DNA from: Metallibacterium scheffleri
Lineage (GTDB): Bacteria; Pseudomonadota; Gammaproteobacteria; Xanthomonadales; Rhodanobacteraceae
Length of the DNA stretch: 64,000 nt
NCBI RefSeq assembly: GCF_002077135.1
Contig: NZ_LDOS01000002.1
Coordinates: 1,947,865 to 2,011,864 of the forward strand
Reading direction: 5' to 3'
Shown here: piece after piece, positions 35,550-45,616 of the stretch
Layout of the letters: the number at the start of each line of letters is the position of its first letter
Position numbering within the stretch: the first letter of the stretch is position 1
The notes under the pieces: generated by a model
Databases searched by the model: none
What the model was told of the DNA's origin: nothing
The model's input: only the letters and a program-made list of their open reading frames with translations
Position numbers and translations under genes: made by a program

Positions 35550-36872
35550 TCAGTTGGTCTTGATTTGCAGTGCGGGCGACAGCATGCTCGCGCGCCAAGC
35601 GGGCAGCACACCCACGATCAGGCCCACGCCCACCGCCAGCACGAACAAGGTGATGAACATGGACAGGTTCAGATGCGCCGCGCTGCTATAGCCGAGCTTC
35701 TGCTGGCGCACCAGCCACAGGCCGAACAGGGTCAGCGGCACCGCCAGTGCACCGCCCAGCAGGCTGACGCCGCCCGCCTCGATCAGGTGCTGCGTGAACA
35801 CGCTGGCGCGCGTAGCGCCCAAGGTGCGCCGCACCGCCACCTCGTAGCTGCCGCGCAGAAACCGCGCCAGCAGCAGGCCCATCACGTTGACCATGCACAA
35901 GACCAGAAACGCCAGCGACAGCCACAGGTTGATATGCACGCTGCTGGGCACGCCATTGTTCTGCGCCACCCAATCGTCCATGCCGTGCAAGGCCACCTCG
36001 GGTGCGCGCGGGAAGCGGCCCGCCGCGTGCTGCGCCGTGGCGTAATCGAGCAGATAGCGGCGATACGACTGCACCTGCTGTGGCGTATCCAACTGCACCC
36101 AGGTTTCCAGCCAGCGGCAGTCGGCGGCGGGTGGACCGTAAACCGGCGCCTCTTGGCTGCTGTTGTCGCAAGGCCCGGGAGCAAACGGGCCGATGCCGGC
36201 TGCCATCGCCGATTGCAGCGGCAGCAGCATGCCGATCGTCAGCTTGCCCCGGAGATTCAACTCTTCGAGGTCAAAAAACTGTCTCCGCACGATCCAGTCG
36301 GCGGTGATGCCAACCACCCGGAACAGGTGGCCCTGGATACGCAGGCTGTGCCCCACGCCATCGGCCACACCGAAGAGCTTGCGACTCAGATGTTCGTCGA
36401 TCACCACCAGCGGCATGCGCGCGACGGCTTCGGCATGACTCCAGACGCGACCGTAGCGCAGCGGGATACCGAACAATGCCAGCGCCTGCGACGAGGTCAT
36501 CCAGGCGAACTGGCCACCAATCTGCTCTTTGCCATGGTTCGATGAGGCGGTGATGAATGCCGTTGCCAGATACGCCTGCCGCACCGCCTTGCGCGCATCG
36601 ACCAGCGCCTGCGCATCGCGCAGCTTGAGCAGGGTGGGCATCGACGGCGGTGCGTCGTGATCACCCGGCTTGGGCAGCGGCTGCGAATCCATCGACACCA
36701 GATACAAATACCGGCTGCCGTGCGCGATCGGATCGGCCGTCAGTGCGTTGAGGATCGTGTAGGCGGTCATGCAGGACGCGATGCCGATGGCCATCGTCAC
36801 GATGATCAGCAGCGTCTGCGCGCGATGGCGCAGCAGCCCGCGCAGCGCCAGTTGCAGGTCATAGCGCTTCAT
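35550..36872 (-). CDS. MacB-like ABC permease, first subunit (pair 2)
   Basis: 440 residues. Helix 1 is QTLLIIVTMAIGIASCMTAY. The periplasmic domain has GRFPRAPEVALHGMDDWV, a diverged form of the motif in pairs 1 and 3, and cysteines in GPCDNSS and ADCRWLE. The FtsX domain has ARFLRGSYEVAVRRTLGATR. It is the most divergent of the three first subunits. It lies downstream of a repeat gap after the PDZ gene. Confidence 0.86.
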   Translation of the reverse strand: MKRYDLQLALRGLLRHRAQTLLIIVTMAIGIASCMTAYTILNALTADPIAHGSRYLYLVSMDSQPLPKPGDHDAPPSMPTLLKLRDAQALVDARKAVRQAYLATAFITASSNHGKEQIGGQFAWMTSSQALALFGIPLRYGRVWSHAEAVARMPLVVIDEHLSRKLFGVADGVGHSLRIQGHLFRVVGITADWIVRRQFFDLEELNLRGKLTIGMLLPLQSAMAAGIGPFAPGPCDNSSQEAPVYGPPAADCRWLETWVQLDTPQQVQSYRRYLLDYATAQHAAGRFPRAPEVALHGMDDWVAQNNGVPSSVHINLWLSLAFLVLCMVNVMGLLLARFLRGSYEVAVRRTLGATRASVFTQHLIEAGGVSLLGGALAVPLTLFGLWLVRQQKLGYSSAAHLNLSMFITLFVLAVGVGLIVGVLPAWRASMLSPALQIKTN

Positions 36873-36964
36873 GGCTTACCTCTCTTCCTTTGTTGCCAGA
36901 CTCCGGGGATGCTCGACCCATGCCACGGACCTGCTTGCCACCCCGGCCACGGCACGCGACAAAC

Positions 36965-37100
36965 ACCCCCTTGTCATCCCGAGCGCCCTTGTCATCCTGA
37001 GCGCAGCGGAGGATCTCGGCGCGTGGTCGTGCGCCCGCGTCCATGCCGACATCACGCAGTCGTCCACGCCGAGATGCTTCGCCTGCCGGCTCAGCATGAC
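36965..37100. repeat. TCATCCTGAGCG-type intergenic repeat
   Basis: CTTGTCATCCCGAGCGCC and CTTGTCATCCTGAGCGCAGC, then GGAGGATCTCGGCG, are followed downstream by GAGATGCTTCGCCTGCCGGC and TCAGCATGACAAAC, an inverted partner. This repeat class is common between bacterial genes. It breaks the operon between PDZ and pair 2. Confidence 0.65.
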
Positions 37101-37149
37101 AAACACGTGATTGGGCTCCGCAAGACCAACACGCGCAGGTAATCGGCGT

Positions 37150-37617
37150 TCACTGCGTGCCGCCGTTCAGCGGTGGCAACGGTGGTGGCGGCAGCAGCGG
37201 CGGCAATGGCGGTGGCGGTGGTGCCGGCGGCAATGGCGGTTCGGGCGGCACCGGCTGTCGCACGATCAGGTCGATGAACGGTGCGATCTGCGCCTGGGTG
37301 AAATCCATGCGACGGCCCTCGCGCAACACGCCGAGGCGGACCTTCCCGCTGCGCGCCAGCACGCGCAATTGCCTGGTGAAAGCATCCGGTGTCCGCACCG
37401 GCAAGCCGTTGAGCGACACGATGCGATCACCCACGCGCAGTGGCGTGGCGACACCGAGATGCAGATGTTCGATCAGCACGCCCACGCAGGCTACCTGTGC
37501 ATGCCGTGCACAGGGCGCATCGCTACCCGCGACCAGCAGCACCTGCTGCGATCCACTGCGGATGGAATCGCGTTCACTGCTCATTTGCACGGTTTCGGTG
37601 GGTGGCAGGCTATGCAT
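37150..37617 (-). CDS. PDZ-domain protein with polyproline tail
   Basis: 155 residues from ATG 37615-37617, with GGAGAA upstream at good spacing. The middle is a PDZ-type fold: GVLIEHLHLGVATPLRVGDR, IVSLNGLPVRTPDAFTRQL, VRLGVLREGRRMDF. The last 35 residues are almost only Pro, Leu and Glu (PVPPEPPLPPAPPPPPLPPL and on), which would need EF-P for translation. No signal peptide is seen, so it may stay in the cytoplasm or be exported by an unusual route. It lies between permease pairs 1 and 2 in the same operon, 28 bp after pair 1. The function is unknown; scaffold-like binding to permease tails is a guess. Confidence 0.7.
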   Translation of the reverse strand: MHSLPPTETVQMSSERDSIRSGSQQVLLVAGSDAPCARHAQVACVGVLIEHLHLGVATPLRVGDRIVSLNGLPVRTPDAFTRQLRVLARSGKVRLGVLREGRRMDFTQAQIAPFIDLIVRQPVPPEPPLPPAPPPPPLPPLLPPPPLPPLNGGTQ

Positions 37618-37645
37618 CACGATGGTTTCTCCAGTGACATTGAAA

Positions 37646-37947
37646 TCACGCCGCCCGCATCGCCGTGGTCGGCGGCACGCGCGCCGCGCGCAACGCGGGG
37701 CCCAGCACGGCGAGCTGGCCCAGCAGCCACAGCGCCACCGCACCAATCGGCAGGTACACGATCGGCAGGCGCGGCACCGCGTAGTGCGCCATCAGCCAGA
37801 CGTTGATGCCGATGGCGGCGGCGCAGCCCAGCGCGATGCCGACCGTCGCCAGCAGGAAGTTCTCGGTCTGGAAGTAGCGCAGGATGTCCACGCGCCGTGC
37901 GCCCAGCGCCCGCCGCACGCCGATCTGCCGCGTGCGCTGCTGCACCC
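37646..37947. repeat. Near-identical permease 3' segment (matches 34303-34610)
   Basis: Second member of the conversion tract described for pair 2. The shared stretch runs from just before the stop codon to the codons for the CTGGGTGCAGCAGCGCACGC region. The downstream flank differs here (PDZ gene rather than the repeat). Confidence 0.8.
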
Positions 37948-38872
37948 AGAAACTGGCCAGGCCGACGATGCCGATGGCGGTGACGCCGAGCAGCGCGAGA
38001 ATGGTGGACACCAGCAGCCAGGCCATGGAGCGGTCGTCGCGGAAGTAATCACGGCGCATCTGCGACAGCGTGGCCTGCTTGGTGACGGTCTGCGTCGGAT
38101 GCATGGCCTGCAGCTTGGCCACCGCGGCCTTGAGCACGCGTTCGCGCGCGGCGGGCGCGGTGCGCAGCACATACGAGGCGCCAAGATTGGGGCCGACGCG
38201 AAACGGCAGGATGGCCGCGTAGAAATTGGCGGGGTCGGTGCCCGAATCACTCAACTGCGGGCGCACGATGTTGGACATCACGCCGACGACCTGGCCCTGC
38301 GCTTTCTGCACGTACAGCAGTTTGCCGACCGCGTTCCCTCCGGGCCACAGCTGCTCGGCGTAGGCCTGGCTCACGATCACCTGCGTGGGCTTGAAAAACG
38401 AGCTGAGCATGGTGGCCGGGGTCAGGTCGGTGTACTGGTCGCTGCTGAAGCCGCGCCCGGCCAGGATCTTCACGCCCAGCGTCGGCAGCAGGTCGCGGCT
38501 GCCGAGATAGATGGTGACCGGGTAAGGCGTCGCGTTCGGATCGGGGGTCTTGGCGAAACCCGAGTTCCAGGACGAATCGGTGAACGGCAACGAATTGACC
38601 GCGGCGGCCGCCTGCACGCCGGGGATGGCGCGCAGCGCGGCCAGATCGGCCTCGGCCGCGGGCACGCCGGCCTTGCCGGCCGAGCTGATCTGCAGGGTGA
38701 CCAGGTCGCGCTCATCGATGCCCGAGCGGATGTCCATGCGCTGCAGCCGCCCCATCACCAGGTACACGGCGTTGCTGACGATGGCGAAGGCCAGCGCGAT
38801 CTCCAGCACGATCAGGAACGCGGCGATCTTGTGCCGGCGCAGTGAGGACAGGATGGGACGCGGCGTCATCAT
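37646..38872 (-). CDS. MacB-like ABC permease, second subunit (pair 1)
   Basis: 408 residues (MMTPRPILSSLRRHKIAAFL). Helix 1 is AFLIVLEIALAFAIVSNAVY. The periplasmic domain includes GSRDLLPTLGVKILAGRGFS, the typical MacB_PCD strand-turn, and the C-terminal FtsX helices contain QQRTRQIGVRRALGARRVDI. ATG 38869 is an equally possible start. It lies 8 bp after its partner. Its 3' 300 bp match 34303-34610. Confidence 0.88.
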   Translation of the reverse strand: MMTPRPILSSLRRHKIAAFLIVLEIALAFAIVSNAVYLVMGRLQRMDIRSGIDERDLVTLQISSAGKAGVPAAEADLAALRAIPGVQAAAAVNSLPFTDSSWNSGFAKTPDPNATPYPVTIYLGSRDLLPTLGVKILAGRGFSSDQYTDLTPATMLSSFFKPTQVIVSQAYAEQLWPGGNAVGKLLYVQKAQGQVVGVMSNIVRPQLSDSGTDPANFYAAILPFRVGPNLGASYVLRTAPAARERVLKAAVAKLQAMHPTQTVTKQATLSQMRRDYFRDDRSMAWLLVSTILALLGVTAIGIVGLASFWVQQRTRQIGVRRALGARRVDILRYFQTENFLLATVGIALGCAAAIGINVWLMAHYAVPRLPIVYLPIGAVALWLLGQLAVLGPALRAARVPPTTAMRAA

Positions 38873-38880
38873 GGCGGGCC

Positions 38881-40182
38881 TCACGAGGATTTGAGCTGCA
38901 ACGCGGGTGCGATCAGGCACGCGCGCCATGCCGGCAGCAGCCCGGCGACGAGACTGGCGAGCAGCGCCAGCAGCAGGGTGGCGACCAGCATCGCCGGTTG
39001 CAGATGCGCGAGGCTGGCGTAGCTGGACGGCTGCTGGCGCACCAGCCACAGGCCGAGCCAGGTGAGCAGCAGGCCGAGCAACGCGCCGGCCGCGCCGATC
39101 ATGCCGGCCTCGATCAGCAGTTGCGCGAAGATCGCGCGGCGCGAGGCACCCAGCGCACGGCGCACGCCGATCTCGCCGCTGCGGCGCAGGAACTTGGCCA
39201 GCAGCAGGCCGACGGTGTTGACCACGCACACCAGCAGGAAACCCAGCGCCAGCCAGGCCTGCATGCGCACGTCCTCGGGCACCACGTGGTTGGTCGCCAG
39301 CCACTGCATCAGATCATCCAGGCGCACGTTGGGCTTGCGCTGGAAGCGGCCAGCGGCGTGCTGCTGCGCGGAGTAGTCGACCAGGAAGCGCTTGTATGCG
39401 GCGGCGGCATGCGCGCTGTCGAGTTGCACCCACATCTGGATGTAGCCGCAGGGCGAGGTATCGAGATTGCCGGTGGTCTGGCCAAAGCAATTGGTGGTGC
39501 CGTTGACGCCGATGTTCAGCGCGCGCGCGGTGTTGAACGGAATGAACACGTCCTCGACCTCGCCGTAGCGCGAGGAGTTGAGATCGTAGAAACGCGGCAC
39601 CGGGCGCCAGTGCGCCAGCACGCCGACGATGCGGAAGCTGTGGCCGCCGTAATTCAGCATGCGGCCCACGCTGTCGGCGCCGCCGAACAGCTTGTGGTCG
39701 AGCGACTGCGAGATCACCGCGACGTGCGCGGCGCCGGCGTCATCGGCGGCGGACCAGGGCGCGCCATAGCGGAACGGCACCTCGAACATGCTGAAGAAAT
39801 CCCGCCCGGTCAGGCGCGAAGTGACCGCGATGGGATGCAGCACCGAGCCCGCCGGCGGCTGCACCACGTCAGCGCCCTGGTACATCACCGCCGCGCGCGC
39901 GGCCTTGCCCTGATGCAGCAGGTTTTCGGCGTCGATGTAGGTGAGCAGGCTGGGCGGCCGCGAGTCGCCGTCGCCATTGCGCGCCAGCGGGAGCGGATCG
40001 ACCTGCGGGTAATACAGGTGCGCGCTGCGCCCCGGCAGCGGATCGCCGGAGAGCACGTGCAGCACGGTGAGCATGGTCATGCTGGCGCCGATGCCCACGG
40101 CCAGTGCCAGCACCATCAGCGCGGTCAGCACCGGGCTGTTGCGCAGCGCGCGCAGGGCCAGGCGCAGGTAGTAGGCGCCCAT
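38881..40182 (-). CDS. MacB-like ABC permease, first subunit (pair 1)
   Basis: 433 residues. Helix 1 is VLTALMVLALAVGIGASMTM. The periplasmic domain carries GRFQRKPNVRLDDLMQWL and cysteines in TTNCFGQTT and TSPCGYIQ. The FtsX domain has KFLRRSGEIGVRRALGASRR. It follows the ATPase gene by 3 bp, making it the core partner of that ATPase. Confidence 0.9.
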   Translation of the reverse strand: MGAYYLRLALRALRNSPVLTALMVLALAVGIGASMTMLTVLHVLSGDPLPGRSAHLYYPQVDPLPLARNGDGDSRPPSLLTYIDAENLLHQGKAARAAVMYQGADVVQPPAGSVLHPIAVTSRLTGRDFFSMFEVPFRYGAPWSAADDAGAAHVAVISQSLDHKLFGGADSVGRMLNYGGHSFRIVGVLAHWRPVPRFYDLNSSRYGEVEDVFIPFNTARALNIGVNGTTNCFGQTTGNLDTSPCGYIQMWVQLDSAHAAAAYKRFLVDYSAQQHAAGRFQRKPNVRLDDLMQWLATNHVVPEDVRMQAWLALGFLLVCVVNTVGLLLAKFLRRSGEIGVRRALGASRRAIFAQLLIEAGMIGAAGALLGLLLTWLGLWLVRQQPSSYASLAHLQPAMLVATLLLALLASLVAGLLPAWRACLIAPALQLKSS

Positions 40183-40185
40183 GGC

Positions 40186-40920
40186 TCAGCTCCGCGGCAG
40201 CGTGAGATCGCCCGCGGTGCGCTCGCGCAGGCCGGGATGGAAGCGCGGCTCCTCGCTGACCCCGGTGGCCATACCGTCGACGATGTGCACGTTGCGCTGC
40301 GCGCGCGCGGCCAGCTCGGGATCGTGGGTGACCATGATGATGGTGGCGCCCTCGCGGTGGATTTCCTCGATCAGCTCCATCACCCCGCGCGCCATCGCGG
40401 TATCGAGGTTGCCGGTGGGCTCGTCGGCGAGCAGCAGGCGCGGGCTGCCGGCCAGCGCGCGCGCAATGGCCACGCGCTGCTGCTGGCCGCCGGAAAGTTC
40501 GGCCGGATAGTGTTTCAATCGCGCCGACAGACCCACCCGCTCCAGCGCCGCCAGGGCGCGCTTGCGGCGCTCGCCGCCGGACATGTGGCGGTAGTGCAGC
40601 GGCACCTCGACGTTGTCCACCACGTTGAGGTCGGGGATCAGGTTGAAGGCCTGAAACACGAAACCGATCTTCTCGTTGCGCAGGCGCGAGCGCTGGTTGT
40701 CGTTCATGCCGTGCACGTTGACGCCATCGAGCAGGTATTCGCCGCGGGTGAAATCCTCCAGCAGCCCGGCGATGGTCAGGAACGTGGTCTTGCCCGAGCC
40801 CGACGGCCCGGTGACGGCGACGAACTCGCCCTCGTCGACCTTGAGCGAGAAGCCGCGCAAGGCGTGGGTCTCGACGGTTTCGGTGCGATACACCTTGGAC
40901 ACTTCGCGCATCTCGAGCAT
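40186..40920 (-). CDS. ABC transporter ATP-binding protein (MacB/LolD type)
   Basis: 244 residues. Walker A GPSGSGKTT, Q-loop FVFQAFNL, signature LSGGQQQRVAIARAL, Walker B LLLADEPTGNLD and the switch His in MVTHD are all intact. It energises the MacB-like permeases. The ATG at 40918-40920 follows GGAGA; a GTG one codon earlier is also possible. It is the only ATPase in an operon with six permease genes, so it probably serves all three pairs. Confidence 0.93.
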   Translation of the reverse strand: MLEMREVSKVYRTETVETHALRGFSLKVDEGEFVAVTGPSGSGKTTFLTIAGLLEDFTRGEYLLDGVNVHGMNDNQRSRLRNEKIGFVFQAFNLIPDLNVVDNVEVPLHYRHMSGGERRKRALAALERVGLSARLKHYPAELSGGQQQRVAIARALAGSPRLLLADEPTGNLDTAMARGVMELIEEIHREGATIIMVTHDPELAARAQRNVHIVDGMATGVSEEPRFHPGLRERTAGDLTLPRS

Positions 40921-40945
40921 CACGTTCTCCGGCAGTTAAAGGAAT

Positions 40946-42220
40946 TCAATGACTGATGACCACGCGCGGCGCGTCGTGGAAACTTTCGGCGCCGGCGACG
41001 ATGACGCGCTGGCCCGGCCTGAGCCCGGCCAGCACCTGCACGCGGTCGATGCTGCTGGGGCCGAGGCGCACCGGCGTGCGCACGGCCAGATCGCCGTGCA
41101 GCACGTACACCGCGCTGCCGCCATCGCTGTCCAGCGACGGGCCGCGCGCCACGGTGATGGCGTCGGCCACGCGCTGCAGCACCACGCGCACGCTCAGGCG
41201 CTGGTTCTGCCGCAGCCCGGCCGGCCGCGCGCTGGCGAAGCGCACGCGCGCGGCCACTTCGCCGGCCACCACCTCGGGCGAAATCGCGCCGACGATGCCC
41301 GGCCAGCGCTGGCCGTCGCCGCTGATATCGGCGTGCATGCCCGGCGCCAGATCGCGCGCGAAGCTTTCCGGCACCTTGATCTCGACTTCCAGCGCCGACA
41401 GATCCACCACGCTCAGCAGCGCCGCGTCCTTGACCACCTTGGTGCGGTCGGCCACCGCCAGTTGCCCGACCTGGCCGGTGACTGGCGCGCGCAGGGTCAG
41501 CGCATCGACCTGGCGCTGCAGGTCGGCGACGATCAGCTGCTGGCGCTCGGCGGTGAGACGCTTGCTGCGGATCTCGAACGCCACCATGCGATCGTCGAGC
41601 CCCTGATCCTGCTCGGCGTGACGCAGGGTGATCTGCGCCTTGTCCAGCGCGTTCTGCGCGCGCAGCACGTTGATCTGCGGCACCGCGCCCAGCTGGAACG
41701 CGCGCGTGTTGCGATCCAGATCGGTCTGCGCGGCTTTCAGGTCGATGCGCGCGTCCTCCAGTTTCTGGCGCGCGGCCAGGCGCTTTTTCTGCGCGTCGAG
41801 ATGGGCGTTCTCGTAACCGAGCTGCAGGCTTTGCAGTTGCGCCTGCTCCTGCGCCAGGCGGTTGGTCAGCTCGGGGCTGTCGACGATGCCCAGCACAGTG
41901 CCCTTGTGCACCGCGTCGCCAGCCTGCACCCGATAGCGCACCGTGCCCGCCGCCGCCGCGTACAGCGTGGGGCTGACCGCCGCGACCACGCGCCCGTCGG
42001 CGGCGATGTCGCGCACGAACGGACCCTGCTGCACCGTGGCCACTTCCAGGCGGCTCAGACTGACGCTGCCGGATGCGGCGAGATAGCGCGTGAACAGCAC
42101 GCCCAGCAGCACCACCACCAGCACCGCGCTGCCGGCATACAGCAGCCGCCGTTTGTGCCGGCGCCAGCCTTGCGCGGTCTCCAGCACGAAATCCTGCCCC
42201 TGTGTGTCGCGAAAATTCAT
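40946..42220 (-). CDS. HlyD/MacA-like periplasmic adaptor
   Basis: 424 residues. One N-terminal membrane helix (RRLLYAGSAVLVVVLLGVLF) is followed by a split lipoyl domain (VQAGDAVHKGTVLGIVDSPE and LRAPVTGQVGQLAVADRTKV), a long coiled-coil hairpin between them (about residues 115-230), a beta-barrel and a membrane-proximal domain. It would connect the inner-membrane ABC complex to an outer-membrane exit duct; no TolC-like gene is in the window. It is the first gene of the exporter operon and sits directly behind the sigma-54 promoter. Confidence 0.9.
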   Translation of the reverse strand: MNFRDTQGQDFVLETAQGWRRHKRRLLYAGSAVLVVVLLGVLFTRYLAASGSVSLSRLEVATVQQGPFVRDIAADGRVVAAVSPTLYAAAAGTVRYRVQAGDAVHKGTVLGIVDSPELTNRLAQEQAQLQSLQLGYENAHLDAQKKRLAARQKLEDARIDLKAAQTDLDRNTRAFQLGAVPQINVLRAQNALDKAQITLRHAEQDQGLDDRMVAFEIRSKRLTAERQQLIVADLQRQVDALTLRAPVTGQVGQLAVADRTKVVKDAALLSVVDLSALEVEIKVPESFARDLAPGMHADISGDGQRWPGIVGAISPEVVAGEVAARVRFASARPAGLRQNQRLSVRVVLQRVADAITVARGPSLDSDGGSAVYVLHGDLAVRTPVRLGPSSIDRVQVLAGLRPGQRVIVAGAESFHDAPRVVISH

Positions 42221-42252
42221 GCCCGCCCCGTCGAGTGCACTCCCCCATACAA

Positions 42253-42269
42253 GGCAAGGTGCGTGCCAG
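42253..42269 (-). promoter_or_regulatory. Sigma-54 (RpoN) promoter of the exporter operon
   Basis: On the minus strand the sequence is CTGGCACGCACCTTGCC. It matches the -24/-12 consensus YTGGCACG-N4-TTGCW with both invariant GG and GC at the correct spacing. Transcription would start near 42243, giving a 5' leader of about 23 nt before the HlyD start. It fits the sigma-54 activator encoded at 29185-30522. Confidence 0.8.
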
Positions 42270-42332
42270 CCGCGGGCCGCACTTGCAAGCCTGCACGTTC
42301 AAGCAGTTGCGCGCGCAGCACATGGCCAAACC

Positions 42333-42357
42333 GTGTCCGCGGACAGCTCGCGGACAC
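42333..42357. promoter_or_regulatory. Candidate activator (UAS) palindrome
   Basis: GTGTCCGCG-N7-CGCGGACAC is a perfect 9-bp inverted repeat, with TGTCCGCGGACA nested at its left side. It lies about 65-105 bp upstream of the sigma-54 promoter, the usual range for an NtrC-type enhancer. The rest of the 315-bp gap 42221-42535 shows no other signal I recognise. Confidence 0.6.
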
Positions 42358-42535
42358 TCGCGCGGCGGGCGTTCGCGGCTGGGCTCGGCGCTGGTCAGCG
42401 GCCGGCTTGGCGGCACGACCGAGCCTGCGCGTCCGCCTGCGCATGCAGCGCGGGCGATGTCGCCGGCGTCGATTCCACGGCTACGATGCGCGCACCGCAC
42501 GTCCCTCCACGCCGATCCCGCGAGACCCGCCCACC

Positions 42536-44349
<1,814 letters not shown>

Positions 44350-44351
44350 CC

Positions 44352-44425
44352 CGCTTCGCTGATGCAACGCGATTCACGCCCCGCCTTTGCGGGGGCAGGC
44401 TCTGCGCGCGGATGACGAGCATGCG
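44352..44425. repeat. Dispersed intergenic repeat (GGGGATGAC family), copy f
   Basis: CCCCGCCTTTGCGGGGGCAG and GCTCTGCGCGCGGATGACGA fill the gap between the convergent tgt and aldo/keto reductase genes. The hairpin could end transcription from both sides. Confidence 0.65.
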
Positions 44426-44465
44426 GACTTCGCGGGATGGCGCGCCAGCAACATACCGCTCTGAC

Positions 44466-45455
44466 TCAGTTGCGCACGCTGCGCATCATCGCCTCGGGAT
44501 AGCGCTGGCCGCTGGCGGCATCCGGCGGAAACAGCGCGTCGATGCGCGCCAGCTCGGCGGCATCGAGCACGACATCCAGCGCGCCGAGGTTTTCCTGCAA
44601 CCGCGCCAGGCGGCGCGTGCCGGGAATGGGCACGATGTGCGGATCGCGCGCCAGCAGCCAGGCCAGCGCGAGTTGCGCGGGCGTGCAGCCTTTGGCCGCA
44701 GCAAGTGCACGGATCTGCTCGACCAGCTGCAGATTCTTCTGGAAATTCTCGCCCTGGAAACGCGGGCTGTTGCGGCGATAGTCGTCGGCCTCGAAGTCAT
44801 CCACGCTGCGGATGGCGCCGGTGAGAAAGCCGCGCCCCAGCGGGCTGTAGGCCACGAAGCCGACGCCAAGACGCGCGCAGGCGGCCAGCACGCCATCTTC
44901 CGGGTCGCGCGTCCACAGCGAGTATTCCGTTTGCAAGGCGGTGATCGGATGCACCGCGCAGGCGCGCGCCAGCGTCTCCGGCCCGGCCTCGGACAGGCCC
45001 AGGTAGCGCACCTTGCCGGCGCGCACCAGATCGGCCATGGCGCCGACGGTATCCTCGATCGGCGTGCCGGTATCGACGCGGTGCTGGTAGTACAGGTCGA
45101 TATGCTCCACGCCCAGGCGCTTGAGGCTGGCGTCGCAGGCGCTGCGCACGTACTCGGGACGGCCGTTGATGCCGCGCCGTGTCGGATCGCCCGGGTCGCG
45201 CTGGATGCCGAACTTGGTGGCCAGGAACACCTGCGCGCGGCGCCCCTTGATGGCGCGACCGACCAACTGTTCGTTGGTGAACGGGCCGTACATGTCGGCG
45301 GTGTCGAGGAAATTCACTCCGCGATCCAGCGCCGAGCGGATCAGGGCTTCCGAAACGGCATCGTCATGGCTGCCGTAGAAATCGCTCATGCCCATGCAGC
45401 CCAGGCCCAGCGCGGAAACCTCGGGGCCATTGCGGCCCAGGCGACGTGTTTGCAT
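44466..45455 (-). CDS. Aldo/keto reductase
   Basis: 329 residues, TIM barrel, NADPH-dependent carbonyl reductase. It opens [20 protein letters not shown] and has the catalytic Asp and Tyr in [10 protein letters not shown], Lys in FLATKFG and His in LYYQHRVD. The C-terminus is the NADPH-binding [15 protein letters not shown]-like stretch (here VPIPGTRRL). It is close to the YajO/pyridoxal reductase-type group by overall look; the substrate is unknown. A GAGGAGA ribosome-binding site marks the start. It is divergent from the ClC channel gene. Confidence 0.9.
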   Translation of the reverse strand: MQTRRLGRNGPEVSALGLGCMGMSDFYGSHDDAVSEALIRSALDRGVNFLDTADMYGPFTNEQLVGRAIKGRRAQVFLATKFGIQRDPGDPTRRGINGRPEYVRSACDASLKRLGVEHIDLYYQHRVDTGTPIEDTVGAMADLVRAGKVRYLGLSEAGPETLARACAVHPITALQTEYSLWTRDPEDGVLAACARLGVGFVAYSPLGRGFLTGAIRSVDDFEADDYRRNSPRFQGENFQKNLQLVEQIRALAAAKGCTPAQLALAWLLARDPHIVPIPGTRRLARLQENLGALDVVLDAAELARIDALFPPDAASGQRYPEAMMRSVRN

Positions 45456-45616
45456 GATCGATCTCCTCGAAGCAATGATGACGAGATCGCATGGTAGTGA
45501 GGCCGTCAGCAACGTGCCGTCAACACTGTGCTGCCCAGGTCAGGTGATCGCTGCGGCGGGTTCGCCGCAGAAGTGAATGTTTGCCGCGCGGAACAGTCGG
45601 ATACTTGGACCCTGAC

